From: Acidimicrobiaceae bacterium RAAP-2
GTDB lineage: Bacteria > Actinomycetota > Acidimicrobiia > Acidimicrobiales > RAAP-2
Length of the DNA stretch: 64,000 nt
Assembly (NCBI GenBank): GCA_001443545.1
Contig: LMAD01000006.1
Coordinates: 21,173-85,172 of the forward strand
Direction of reading: 5' to 3'
The notes under the pieces are model-generated. The model was not told the DNA's origin, searched no databases, and saw only the letters and a list, made by a program, of their open reading frames with translations. The position numbers and the translations under genes were made by a program. This document shows, in pieces, positions 19,794 through 28,415 of the stretch (positions are counted from its first letter, which is position 1; the number at the start of each line of letters is the position of its first letter).

Positions 19794-21028
19794 AGAACTG
19801 ATTCCTCCATCGTCGGTTCCCACGCCGCCAGGTCCGTCAGGTGGGGGTTGTTCGAGAAGACCTCGACGATCGGCCGCTTGAGCGCGAGTCGCCGCATGAT
19901 GACCTGGGCCTCGATGATCTGGTTCCACAGCAGCAACGAGACGACCACACCGGTCGAACCGGCGCGCGCGGTGCGACCGGAGCGGTGCAGGTAGGCCTTG
20001 TGATCCTCGGGCGGGTCGTAGTGCATCACGCAGTCGACCGCGTCGATGTGCAGTCCGCGTGCGGCCACGTCGGTGGCGACGAGCACCGGGAGCTTGTCCG
20101 CGCTGAAGTCGGCCAGGGCCTTCTCGCGCTGGCTCTGTCGCAGGTCGCCGTGGATGGCGGCCGCGCGCACGCCCTCTTTCTCGAGTTGCTCGACCAGCCG
20201 GTCGGCGCCGCGCTTGGTGCGACAGAAGATGATCGTCTTGTCGAAGGAACGACAGATGGTCGCGGCGACCTTGATGCGGTCCATCTGGTGCACGTTCAAG
20301 AAGTGGTGAGCCATCTGGGAGACCGTCTGGGTGTCACTCGCGACCTCGTGAAAGACCGGGTCGGTGAGGTAGCGCTTGACCAATCGGTCGATCGCCCCGT
20401 CCAGGGTGGCCGAGAAGAGCAGGGTCTGGTGGGGCCGGGTCGCGATGCGACGCAGCACCCACTCGACCTGGGGCATGAAGCCCATGTCGGCCATCCGGTC
20501 GGCCTCGTCCAGGACGAGCACGTCGAGGCCCTCGACCTTCACCTCACCGCGGTCGCCGAGGTCGATGAGTCGCCCCGGGGTCGCGATGATGACGTCGCTA
20601 CCCTTGCGCAGGTTCTTCACCTGGCGTTCGATGTCGGCCCCGCCGTAGACGGCGGTGACGGCCAGTCCGAGTGCGGCGCCGAGGGGTTCGAGGACCTCGT
20701 GCACTTGAACGGCGAGTTCGCGGGTCGGCAGGAGCACGAGTCCGCGGGGTCGCGCCGGACCGGCGCCGGTGGGCGCGGGCGTGGCGGCGATGCGTTGGAG
20801 CATCGGCAGTCCAAAGCCCAGGGTCTTGCCCGAGCCGGTCTTGGCCTTGCCGCAGACATCTCGACCAGCGAGGGCGTCGCTGATGGTGAGGGCCTGGATG
20901 GGGAAGGCGGTCGAAATGCCCTGATCGGTCAGGACGGCGACGAGTCGGGAGTCAACCCCAAGCTCGGCGAATGACTTATTGGTGGCGTACGAGTCGGTCG
21001 ATGCCGACTCGGTGGTCTGGCTGCTCAC
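19790..21028 (-). CDS. DEAD-box ATP-dependent RNA helicase
   Basis: A 412-residue superfamily 2 helicase. The Q-motif region (SFAELG...GISTAFPIQ), Walker A (AKTGSGKT), DEAD box (VLDEADRMADMGF), SAT motif (FSATLDG) and the HRSGRTAR motif VI are all present. It lacks the long C-terminal extension of CsdA/DeaD and resembles the RhlE-like minimal helicases that unwind RNA in ribosome assembly or decay. The GTG at 21028 is preferred; the upstream 27 codons are not helicase-like. It is cotranscribed with the downstream deacetylase through a GTGA overlap. Confidence 0.93.
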   Translation of the reverse strand: MSSQTTESASTDSYATNKSFAELGVDSRLVAVLTDQGISTAFPIQALTISDALAGRDVCGKAKTGSGKTLGFGLPMLQRIAATPAPTGAGPARPRGLVLLPTRELAVQVHEVLEPLGAALGLAVTAVYGGADIERQVKNLRKGSDVIIATPGRLIDLGDRGEVKVEGLDVLVLDEADRMADMGFMPQVEWVLRRIATRPHQTLLFSATLDGAIDRLVKRYLTDPVFHEVASDTQTVSQMAHHFLNVHQMDRIKVAATICRSFDKTIIFCRTKRGADRLVEQLEKEGVRAAAIHGDLRQSQREKALADFSADKLPVLVATDVAARGLHIDAVDCVMHYDPPEDHKAYLHRSGRTARAGSTGVVVSLLLWNQIIEAQVIMRRLALKRPIVEVFSNNPHLTDLAAWEPTMEESVL

Positions 21029-21149
21029 GGAACATCCGTTTTCTCGGTTGGACCCGAAACCGGCGTTCGTAAGGATGGTGGGCCCGAGCTCAATCCTCGA
21101 GCTCCGCATCTAGTCTAGGACTGAATCGACCACAGCATACGGAGGGACC

Positions 21150-21611
21150 ATGAAGCTTGAGATTGGGAGCCGGGCACCGGCCTTCACCCTGGTCGACCCG
21201 TCCGGCGCCACGGTGCGCCTCGCGGACTTCGCCGGCCAACGCATCGTGCTCTACTTCTACCCCGCCGACGATACGCCGGGCTGCACGACCGAGGCCTGTC
21301 AGTTCAACGACGAGCTCGCGGCCTTCAGCGACCTCGCGGTCACCGTCATCGGCGTCTCACCCGACGACGGAGCCAAGCACGAACGCTTCATCGCCAAGTA
21401 CGGCCTCAACTTCCGGCTGCTCTCGGACCCCGAGCGATCGGTCATGGCCGCCTACGGTGCCTACGGCGAGAAGCAACTCTACGGCAAGACCGTGACCGGC
21501 GTGATCCGCTCCACCTTCGTCATCGGACCGACCCAGCGCATCGAACACGCCTGGTACGGCGTGCGCGCGAACGGTCACGCGGCCCGAGTGCTCGCGGCGC
21601 TGCGGACCTGA
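21150..21611 (+). CDS. bcp: Thioredoxin-dependent peroxiredoxin, BCP/PrxQ type
   Basis: A 153-residue peroxiredoxin that reduces hydroperoxides using thioredoxin. The motif DDTPGCTTEAC gives the peroxidatic C45 and the resolving C50 five residues later, the PrxQ arrangement. Other family features include LYFYPAD and the VIRSTFVI strand. ATG 21150 has GGAGGG upstream. It is divergent from the DEAD-box gene. Confidence 0.94.
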   Translation: MKLEIGSRAPAFTLVDPSGATVRLADFAGQRIVLYFYPADDTPGCTTEACQFNDELAAFSDLAVTVIGVSPDDGAKHERFIAKYGLNFRLLSDPERSVMAAYGAYGEKQLYGKTVTGVIRSTFVIGPTQRIEHAWYGVRANGHAARVLAALRT

Positions 21612-21700
21612 GCCAATCGTGCCCAGCGGGACCGGCCAGTCGAATAGTTCGCCACTGGGCCGCCCACCGTTCGCTGAGCGGCTCCTCGGCGCGACCCCGC

Positions 21701-23077
21701 TCAGCGCACGCGCACGTATCCCGACGGGCAGCGCGGCGCGTAGGACTGGACCCGGCGAACGACCGAACCGCGCGTACAGCGGATGGTGATCATCGTCGGC
21801 GCCGGAGCGTAGCCGACGACGGCACTGGTCGCGCCGTTGGCCACGACGCGAACCCCGAAGCGCTCCGACGAGGTGAGGCCCCCGAACCAGCACGCGGTCG
21901 ACACGGTGGTCTCGCGAATGGTCGTCGGCACGACGGCGCTGTTCATCAGCGTGCAGACGTAGTCGAACGCCCCGGAGGTCGCCGACCACGTGGCGAGCAG
22001 GGTCGAGGACGTGCGCGTGATCTGAACTCGCCCCGACGCCGCCGGCGCGTGGTTCACCAGCCTGCCCAGATCACGCAGGGGCAGGCCCCAGATCTTGGAG
22101 TTTCGCCAGTCCCCGGCGTACAGGACACCATCGGAGATCGCGAGCGGTTCGATGCAGCTGAACGATGGCTCAGACTTCGTGTCGGCGATCGTGACGATCC
22201 CGCCATTGGCGCCAGTCGCGGGCGCGCCGATCGTCCTCGCGCGCGAGCTCGCGGCGTCGGTGATCACGCCGATCGCGGTGTGGGGCGACGAGGTCACGTC
22301 GCACGTCGACACGTAGACGTTGTTGGCCCCGTCGATCGCGAGTCCACCGGGGTTCGCGTGCGCGCCAAGGTAGGCGATGACCGTTGCGCCGCGACCCAAC
22401 GTCGCCGTCGCAACCGCGGCGAGCGAACCGGCACTCACCGAGTACACGGCTCCGCTCAGCCCGACCACGTCGAGGTTGCCCACCAGGTCCATGGCCACCT
22501 GCTGGAGGCTGTCCCCCGCCGAGTCAAAGACGATCGCGACCTGCTGGGTCGCGAGGGTGATGCGGTAGACCTTGCCAGTGCGCTGATTGGCCACGTAGAG
22601 GTACCGCTGATCGGACGAGAGCGCCATGCCGGTGAATCCGCTCGTCGGCACCGACTCCAGTGAGAGTCCCGCCAGCGTATGTCTCGCGGGCGCGAGGGAC
22701 CAGATCGTGCCCGATGAACCGGTGTCGAAGTAGATCGTCCCCGACGCCGCCACCGCGATGCCCGCGACGTTGCGTCCGTCGGCACTGACGATCGCCAGCT
22801 TTCGCGACGCGCCGGACGACGGGACGCCCGCCATCGCCGTCAACAGTTGGGACCGGTCATAGAAATTGAGCTGACCGGGCTGGGCGAAGCTCAGTAGGTT
22901 GCCGCCATTGTCGACCCCGAGACCGAGTTGGCTACCCCCCGGAGCGATGGTCTGCCACTCGCCAATCGTGGTCAGGGCACTGGCCGACGATGGTGCGCCG
23001 CCGACCGAGACGGCGAGCGCCCCCGCGAGCGTGGCCGCGGCCACGAGCCTGCGCGTCGGCGCGCGAAAGTCCCTCAT
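21701..23077 (-). CDS. Secreted beta-propeller (NHL/SMP-30-like) protein
   Basis: A 458-residue exported protein with a signal peptide (RRLVAAATLAGALAVSVGG, cleavage near ASA at 30-34). Residues 40-340 contain repeating blades with phrases such as LGLGVDNGGNLLSF, GIAVAASGTIYFDT, GMALSSDQRYLYVANQ, VAMDLVGNLDVVG and GLAIDGANNVYVS, like NHL or SMP-30 propellers. The C-terminal 100 residues look like an Ig/FN3 module with Cys pairs. Probably an extracellular or cell-wall protein; ligand unknown. Confidence 0.75.
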   Translation of the reverse strand: MRDFRAPTRRLVAAATLAGALAVSVGGAPSSASALTTIGEWQTIAPGGSQLGLGVDNGGNLLSFAQPGQLNFYDRSQLLTAMAGVPSSGASRKLAIVSADGRNVAGIAVAASGTIYFDTGSSGTIWSLAPARHTLAGLSLESVPTSGFTGMALSSDQRYLYVANQRTGKVYRITLATQQVAIVFDSAGDSLQQVAMDLVGNLDVVGLSGAVYSVSAGSLAAVATATLGRGATVIAYLGAHANPGGLAIDGANNVYVSTCDVTSSPHTAIGVITDAASSRARTIGAPATGANGGIVTIADTKSEPSFSCIEPLAISDGVLYAGDWRNSKIWGLPLRDLGRLVNHAPAASGRVQITRTSSTLLATWSATSGAFDYVCTLMNSAVVPTTIRETTVSTACWFGGLTSSERFGVRVVANGATSAVVGYAPAPTMITIRCTRGSVVRRVQSYAPRCPSGYVRVR

Positions 23078-23144
23078 CGTGAAGGTAGGTTACCGGACGC
23101 CCCTCACCGGCCCCGGGTCACCAGACCCGAACGCTCAGACAGGG

Positions 23145-23786
23145 CTACTTCGCGTGACGACCACGGCTGGGCGGCGAACCACCGGCGTGATAGCGACGAA
23201 CGGTCTGGACTCGGTGCCAGAAGCCCCACGCGAGCACCAGGACGATGATGACGATCATCGGGGTCTGGAAGAGGTGGAAGTCGTGGCTGACCTTGGTCCA
23301 GTTCGATCCGGCGGCGTACCCGAGGCCGGTCAAGAGCGCGATCCATATCGCCGAACCGATCACCGTGAGCACCGCGAAGGGTCCACGCTTCATCTCGGCC
23401 ACGCCCGCCGGCAGGGAGATGACCGTACGCACGACGGGCAGCACGCGCCCGATCAAGACCGAGGCCGCCCCGTAGCGCGCGAACCACCGTTCGGCGGCGT
23501 CGAGGTCGCCGTGGGTGAGCAGGATCCACTTGCCCCACCGGTCGACGATCGCGCGGCCCAGGGTTCGGCCCACCTCGTAGGCGATCACCGAGCCGATGAG
23601 CGAACCGACGACCCCGACCACGATGATGCCGAGGATGGAGAACTGCGCGTGACCGGTGACCGCGGTCGTCGCCAGCGCGCCGGCGAAGCCGAAGGTCACT
23701 TCCGAGGGGATCGGGATGAGGGCCGACTCGGCGATCGCGAGCAAGAACAGCGCGAAGTAGCCGTAGTGCTGCACAAAGGAGGACAT
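23145..23786 (-). CDS. DedA-family membrane protein
   Basis: A 213-residue membrane protein. The DedA signature is clear: ESALIPIPSEVTFGFAGAL near 20-38, GSLIGSVIAYEVGR, and FARYGAASVLIGRVLPVVRTVISLPAGVAEM. The family supports lipid-carrier recycling (including undecaprenyl phosphate flipping by UptA-type members). The ATG at 23786 is the start before MSSFVQHYGYFAL; extra upstream in-frame sequence is not DedA-like. Confidence 0.92.
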   Translation of the reverse strand: MSSFVQHYGYFALFLLAIAESALIPIPSEVTFGFAGALATTAVTGHAQFSILGIIVVGVVGSLIGSVIAYEVGRTLGRAIVDRWGKWILLTHGDLDAAERWFARYGAASVLIGRVLPVVRTVISLPAGVAEMKRGPFAVLTVIGSAIWIALLTGLGYAAGSNWTKVSHDFHLFQTPMIVIIVLVLAWGFWHRVQTVRRYHAGGSPPSRGRHAK

Positions 23787-23838
23787 CCCCCTATTCTCAC
23801 CCAAAATCCGACGATCGCTGGCGGTTCCTAGGGAATTC

Positions 23839-24621
23839 TTATCGCTGGTGGACGCTGCACCAGTAGGTCGTGCGCCCCCCGACCGTGTCGATTCGCATCG
23901 CCGCGCCGTCGAGCGGACAGAGCCCGCCCGGGAACCGGGCTTCCATGTGGTCACCGGTGTGCGAGCCCCCGCGACGACCCAGCGTGCGCATCGTCTGGGT
24001 GAAGGACCGGTACAGCGCCGAGCGCTGGGCCGCGTCGAGCCGGCCCACCGGGGTTCGCGGGTCGATACCGGCGCGAAAGAGCATCTCGTCACCGAGCAGG
24101 TTCCCGACGCCGGCGATGCGCGACTGATCGAGGAGACGCGCCTTGATTGCCGGACCGTCGCCCCGCGCGCCGAGCGCGTCATCGAAGGCGCGCCGAGAGA
24201 TCGCCAGCGCGTCGACCCCGAGCTCCTCGAGGTCGGGGTCGATCTCGACGCGCGCCAGGCGACGCGGGTCGTGCACGACGAGCGATCGACCGTCGTCGAA
24301 CTCGAGGCCCGCGCGCACCCACTGCGAGCGGTACTGGTGGGGGCCGTAGAAGAGCCCCTCGAGGCCGGCCTCGCCGTCGAGCAGCAGCACCCCGGTCATC
24401 CCGAAGCGCATCGCGAGGGTCACCCCGTCGGTGCCGAGGATGAGCAGCTTGCCGCGCCGGTCGGTGGACGTGACCGTACGGCCGCGCACCGCGCGCGCCC
24501 ACGCACCGGGTGACGAGAGCTTCTTGGCCGCGTAGGCGTCGGCCCACCCGCGCGTGATCGTCGCCCCGACGACGCGCTCGGCGAGACGCCGATAGGACTC
24601 GATCTCTAACACTTCGGGCAC
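23839..24621 (-). CDS. Fpg/Nei-family DNA glycosylase
   Basis: A 260-residue base-excision repair glycosylase/AP lyase homologue. It begins MPEVLEIES, with Pro2 and Glu3 as catalytic residues of the family, a Lys in DRRGKLLIL near 58, and the helix-two-turn-helix RIAGVGNLLGDEMLFRAGI. The C-terminal zinc finger is atypical: C235-P-L-D238, sixteen residues, then C255-S-V-H258, so two of the four usual Cys are Asp and His. The base specificity cannot be decided. Confidence 0.88.
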   Translation of the reverse strand: MPEVLEIESYRRLAERVVGATITRGWADAYAAKKLSSPGAWARAVRGRTVTSTDRRGKLLILGTDGVTLAMRFGMTGVLLLDGEAGLEGLFYGPHQYRSQWVRAGLEFDDGRSLVVHDPRRLARVEIDPDLEELGVDALAISRRAFDDALGARGDGPAIKARLLDQSRIAGVGNLLGDEMLFRAGIDPRTPVGRLDAAQRSALYRSFTQTMRTLGRRGGSHTGDHMEARFPGGLCPLDGAAMRIDTVGGRTTYWCSVHQR

Positions 24622-24668
24622 CGCGGCAGCGTAGCGGGGCGCCGGGGGGCGCTTACTAGCATGACGGG

Positions 24669-25790
24669 ATGGTCGAAAAGCCCCAATGGCGCGAACTCTT
24701 CAGTGAAGTGGTCACCTCCGGGCTGTGCACGGGCTGCGCCGCGTGCGTAGTCGCCTGCCCCCACGACGTGCTCGACTACGACGACCAGGACGGCGTCTAC
24801 AAGCCCTGGCACCTGGACATCGACGGTGGTCGCGAGGACTGCACCCACGGCGTGAAGGGCTGCACGATGTGCACGCGGGCCTGTCCGCGCTTCCGGTCGT
24901 GGGAGGGCGAGATCGACGTCCACAAGGTCGGCCGCGAGCGCACCGAGGACGAGGTCTACGGTGTCGGTGACGTCCTGCTCGCCCGGGCGCTCGACCCCGA
25001 AGTCGCCTCGAGCGGCCAGGACGGCGGCGTCGTCTCGGCGATCCTGCTCTACGCCCTCGAACACGACCTCATCGACGCCGCCCTCGTGAGCTCGGTCGCC
25101 GGCGACGGTGACGCGTGGCGGGCCGAGCCGACGGTGGCGCGCACCCGCGCCGACGTGCTCGCGACGGCCGGGTCGCGCTACACCTACAGCGCGAACCTCC
25201 TCGCCTACCCGGCGGCCGTCGCGGCCGGCGCCGAGCGCATCGCGCTGGTCGGCATGGGCTGCATGGCCTCGGCCCCGGGCGCGATGCAGGTGCGAAAGGC
25301 CGGCAAGATCGCTCGCCGACTGAGCCTCACCATCGGGCTGCTCTGCTCCAAGACCTTCGACGACCGGATCTTCGACGAGCTCTTCGACGCGAAGTACGGA
25401 CTACGCCGTGAGGACATCGTCAAGATGAACATCAAGGGTGTCTTCCAGATCTGGACCCGTGACGGAGCGCTGCACGAGGTGCCGCTGAAGGAGGCCCACG
25501 CCTACACGCGCGAAGGCTGCGTGCACTGCCCGGACTTCGCGGCCGAACACGCCGACATCTCGGCCGGCGGCATCGGCGCCTTCGGCGATTGGACGCTGCT
25601 CATCGTGCGAACCGACTTCGGGCGAACCCTCGTCCAGGCCCTCATCGGGGCGGGGCGCATCGAGACCCGCCCGGGGGACGACGACCCCGGCGCGGTGGCG
25701 CTGCTGCACCGGCTGGCCCAGGTCTCGCGACGTCGCTGGCCCGACTCGGCCGACCCCAAGCCCGGCCGCATTCCGGTGCGCCCCGCGTGA
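24669..25790 (+). CDS. Coenzyme F420 hydrogenase/dehydrogenase beta-subunit family protein
   Basis: A 373-residue FrhB-like iron-sulfur flavoprotein. The N-terminus has a ferredoxin-type cluster motif at C20, C23, C26 and C30 and further Cys at 58, 65, 68 and 72. An FrhB N- and C-terminal domain pair follows, with the conserved GxGCMAS and the EGCVHCPDF cluster region. Relatives transfer electrons between F420 or ferredoxin and a flavin. The end overlaps the next gene as GTGA, tying it to the phosphatase/DUF3090 cassette. Confidence 0.88.
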   Translation: MVEKPQWRELFSEVVTSGLCTGCAACVVACPHDVLDYDDQDGVYKPWHLDIDGGREDCTHGVKGCTMCTRACPRFRSWEGEIDVHKVGRERTEDEVYGVGDVLLARALDPEVASSGQDGGVVSAILLYALEHDLIDAALVSSVAGDGDAWRAEPTVARTRADVLATAGSRYTYSANLLAYPAAVAAGAERIALVGMGCMASAPGAMQVRKAGKIARRLSLTIGLLCSKTFDDRIFDELFDAKYGLRREDIVKMNIKGVFQIWTRDGALHEVPLKEAHAYTREGCVHCPDFAAEHADISAGGIGAFGDWTLLIVRTDFGRTLVQALIGAGRIETRPGDDDPGAVALLHRLAQVSRRRWPDSADPKPGRIPVRPA

Positions 25791-26419
25791 CGCGCGTCGC
25801 CGCCACCACCGTGCTGTTGGTGCGCCACGGCCGGACCCCGACCACCGGATCGGTCCTACCCGGTCGCGCGCCCGGGCTGCACCTCAGCGATCACGGTCGC
25901 GCCCAAGCCCAGCGGGTCGCTGAACGCCTCCAGGACCTCACCCGAGCGCCGGTCGCCCTCTACAGCTCGCCGCTCGAACGGGCCCGCGAGACCGCCGCGC
26001 CGATCGCGCGCGCGCTCGGCCTGCGCACCGCGAGCGAGCGGGGTCTGCTCGAATGTGACTTCGGCGCGTGGACCGGCGAGTCCCTCGCGCGCCTGCGGCG
26101 CACCCGCGAGTGGCGCGCCGTCCAGCACGCGCCGAGCACCTTCACCTTCCCCGACGGCGAGTCCTTCGCCGCGATGCAACGGCGCATCTGGACGACGATC
26201 GAACGCCTCGTCCAGCGACACCGGGGCGAGACCATCGTGCTGGTGAGCCACGCCGACCCGATCAAGGCGGCGGTCACCTTCGCCCAGGGCGTGCCCCTCG
26301 ATCTCTTTCAACGCACCGTCATCTCGACCTGTTCGGTGAGCGCCCTCGCGCTCGGCGACGAGCCCGTCGTTTTGTGCGTGAACAGTACCGGATCACTCGT
26401 GGAGGTGGTGGCCCCGTGA
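25787..26419 (+). CDS. Histidine phosphatase (phosphoglycerate mutase-like) family protein
   Basis: A 210-residue member of the branch that includes the mycobacterial MSMEG_4193/Rv2135c proteins. The catalytic RHG is at 13-15 (LLVRHGRT), with the acid/base region ECDFGAWTGE and a second His in LVSHADPI. It starts at GTG 25787 inside the TGA of the FrhB-like gene and ends in a GTGA overlap with the DUF3090 gene. The substrate is unknown; conserved coupling with DUF3090 and SCO1664 proteins is established in actinobacteria. Confidence 0.9.
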   Translation: MTRVAATTVLLVRHGRTPTTGSVLPGRAPGLHLSDHGRAQAQRVAERLQDLTRAPVALYSSPLERARETAAPIARALGLRTASERGLLECDFGAWTGESLARLRRTREWRAVQHAPSTFTFPDGESFAAMQRRIWTTIERLVQRHRGETIVLVSHADPIKAAVTFAQGVPLDLFQRTVISTCSVSALALGDEPVVLCVNSTGSLVEVVAP

Positions 26420-26895
26420 ACTACATCTTTGACGCGCCCGAGCGCGTGATGGTCGGTGCCCACGGCGAGGTGGGCCAGCGACGGTTTCTGCTCCAGGTTC
26501 GCCAGGGCCGACGCTTCGTCGTGGTCAAGTGCGAGAAACAACAGCTCGCCGCGCTCGCGGACTGGATCGCCCAGGTCTTGGACACGATGGGCCGACCGGG
26601 CCATCTACCCGACGACCTGTCGCTCGAGGCCGAGTTCGAGTCCGACTTCGAAGCCGGCGACATCACCGTCGCCGTCGACGAGGACACCGACACCATCGAG
26701 GTGACCATCGAGGCCCGCGAGAGCGAGGACTCCCTCGAGCTCACCTTGACCAAGGAGTGGGCCGGCGCGCTGGCCATCGCGGTCACCCGGCTGGTCGAGG
26801 CCGGTCGGCTGGCCTGCCCGCTCTGCGGCGGCCCCCTCGATCCGCGCGGCCACGACTGCCCGCGCACCAACGGCCACCGCGCGCCGATCGCCTAG
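26416..26895 (+). CDS. DUF3090 family protein
   Basis: A 159-residue protein of the actinobacterial DUF3090 family (YIFDAPERVMVGAHGEVGQRRFLLQ). The end carries a short zinc-knuckle-like CPLCGGPLDPRGHDCP at about 136-151. No catalytic motif is evident. It lies between the histidine phosphatase and the SCO1664-family gene, the same order as in other actinobacteria where these genes sit near mshC; mshC is not present here. Confidence 0.92.
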   Translation: MNYIFDAPERVMVGAHGEVGQRRFLLQVRQGRRFVVVKCEKQQLAALADWIAQVLDTMGRPGHLPDDLSLEAEFESDFEAGDITVAVDEDTDTIEVTIEARESEDSLELTLTKEWAGALAIAVTRLVEAGRLACPLCGGPLDPRGHDCPRTNGHRAPIA

Positions 26896-26897
26896 CC

Positions 26898-27605
26898 GTG
26901 GAACGCGCCCACCAGCGCGAACTCCTCGCGCACGGGACGATCACCGTCGAGGGCCGCGTCGCCGGCTCGTCGAACCAGGCATTGCTCGTCACGGTGCGCC
27001 TGGATGAGTTCGAGGCGCACGCCTGTTATAAGGCCGAGGCTGGGGAACGGCCCCTCTGGGACTTCCCCGACGGGCTGTGGCGCCGCGAGGTCGCGGCCTA
27101 CGAGCTCGACGTCTTGCTCGAGACCGATCTCGTGCCGACCACGGTCGCGCGCGACGACGCCCCCTTCGGTCCCGGCTCGCTGCAGTGGTGGATCGTTGAC
27201 GTCCACGAGGACCACTACTTCACGCTGCGCAACCGACCCGAGTTTCACGCGTGGTTCGCGGCGCTAGCGGCCTTTGACGTCGTGGCCAACAACGCGGACC
27301 GCAAAGCCGGTCACGTGCTCTACGACGGCGCGCGGTGCTGGGCCATCGACAACGGGCTCTGCTTCCACGAGCAGGACAAGTTGCGCACCGTCGTCTGGGA
27401 GTACGCGGGCCTCGAGATCGACGGGGCCCTGCTGGAGCGGATCGACCGATTCGCGCGCGGGGACGGCGGCGAGCTCGCGAACTGGCTGGCGCCCCACGAG
27501 ATCGCGCTCGCCCTCGACCGGGCCGGCGCGCTCGTCGAGTCGAGCCGCTACCCCACCCCCGACGAGGACCGCGACTGGCCCCCGTACCCCTGGCCGTTGA
27601 TCTAG
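26898..27605 (+). CDS. SCO1664-family protein with PI3/4-kinase-like motifs
   Basis: A 235-residue protein. The segment FDVVANNADRKAGHVL followed by WAIDNGLCF resembles the catalytic loop and DFG-like metal motif of the PI3/PI4-kinase fold, and the family is usually annotated SCO1664. It starts at GTG 26898, two bases after the DUF3090 stop. Whether it is an active kinase is not known. It is the last gene of the FrhB/phosphatase/DUF3090/SCO1664 run. Confidence 0.9.
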   Translation: MERAHQRELLAHGTITVEGRVAGSSNQALLVTVRLDEFEAHACYKAEAGERPLWDFPDGLWRREVAAYELDVLLETDLVPTTVARDDAPFGPGSLQWWIVDVHEDHYFTLRNRPEFHAWFAALAAFDVVANNADRKAGHVLYDGARCWAIDNGLCFHEQDKLRTVVWEYAGLEIDGALLERIDRFARGDGGELANWLAPHEIALALDRAGALVESSRYPTPDEDRDWPPYPWPLI

Positions 27606-27691
27606 GTGGCTCGAGCGTTGCGGGGTCAACGCGAACGGTAAGGAATCAGGTCGAACGGACACGTAGTGGTGAGACCAACGTAGGAGACCTC

Positions 27692-28414
27692 GTGACCACC
27701 GCCCCACGCACCAGCCGTACCATCGTCGCCAGCACCGTGATCGCGCTCGTCGCACTCGGGGCGGGACTCGCCATCGGGCACCACCGGGGCGCCGCGCCCG
27801 GGACCATCGCCGTCACCGGCACGGCCAGCGCGACCGGGACACCCGACACGGTCGCCTTCTCAATCGGGGTCTCGACCTCGGGCGCTTCGACGGCCTCGGC
27901 GCTCGCCGCGAACAACGCGCGCACGCGAGCCGTCGAAACGGCCCTCCTCGCGGCCGGCGCGCGAAAGTCCGGACTGGCGACCTCGGGGCTCAACGTCTCG
28001 ACGACCACCGACAACCAGGGGCGGGTGACCGGTTACCAGGTCTACGACGAACTCACCGTGACCAGTCACCTCGTCACGCGGGCCGGCTCGCTCATCGCGG
28101 CCGCCCTCGGTGCGGCCGGCAACACCGCCCAGCTCTCGGGCATCACGTACTCGATCACCGATCAGTCGGCCGTGCTCGCCCGCGCGCGCGCCCACGCCGT
28201 CGCCAACGCCGAGCGCGCCGCGTCCCAGCTCGCCCACGCCGCCCACCGCTCGCTCGGCGCGGTGACCAGCGTCGTGGACCTGGAGAACAACCAGCCCGTC
28301 ATCTACCCCGTCCCCTACGCCTTCGGCGCGGTGAAGGCCGCGTCCTCGGTGCCCGTCGAGGCCGGTACCCAGTCGGTCTCGGTGACCGTCAAGGTCAGCT
28401 ACGCCCTCGCCTGA
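27692..28414 (+). CDS. Exported SIMPL-domain (DUF541) protein
   Basis: A 240-residue protein with an N-terminal membrane anchor or signal (TIVASTVIALVALGAGLAIG) and a SIMPL domain. Hallmarks are TIAVTGTASATGTPDTVAFSIGV, SGLNVST, and the C-terminal VEAGTQSVSVTVKVSYAL. The family is periplasmic or extracytoplasmic, linked to oxidative stress in some bacteria, without a known enzymatic role. The GTG at 27692 has TAGGAGA seven bases upstream. It is convergent with the MFS gene with almost no gap. Confidence 0.86.
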   Translation: MTTAPRTSRTIVASTVIALVALGAGLAIGHHRGAAPGTIAVTGTASATGTPDTVAFSIGVSTSGASTASALAANNARTRAVETALLAAGARKSGLATSGLNVSTTTDNQGRVTGYQVYDELTVTSHLVTRAGSLIAAALGAAGNTAQLSGITYSITDQSAVLARARAHAVANAERAASQLAHAAHRSLGAVTSVVDLENNQPVIYPVPYAFGAVKAASSVPVEAGTQSVSVTVKVSYALA

Positions 28415-28415
28415 T

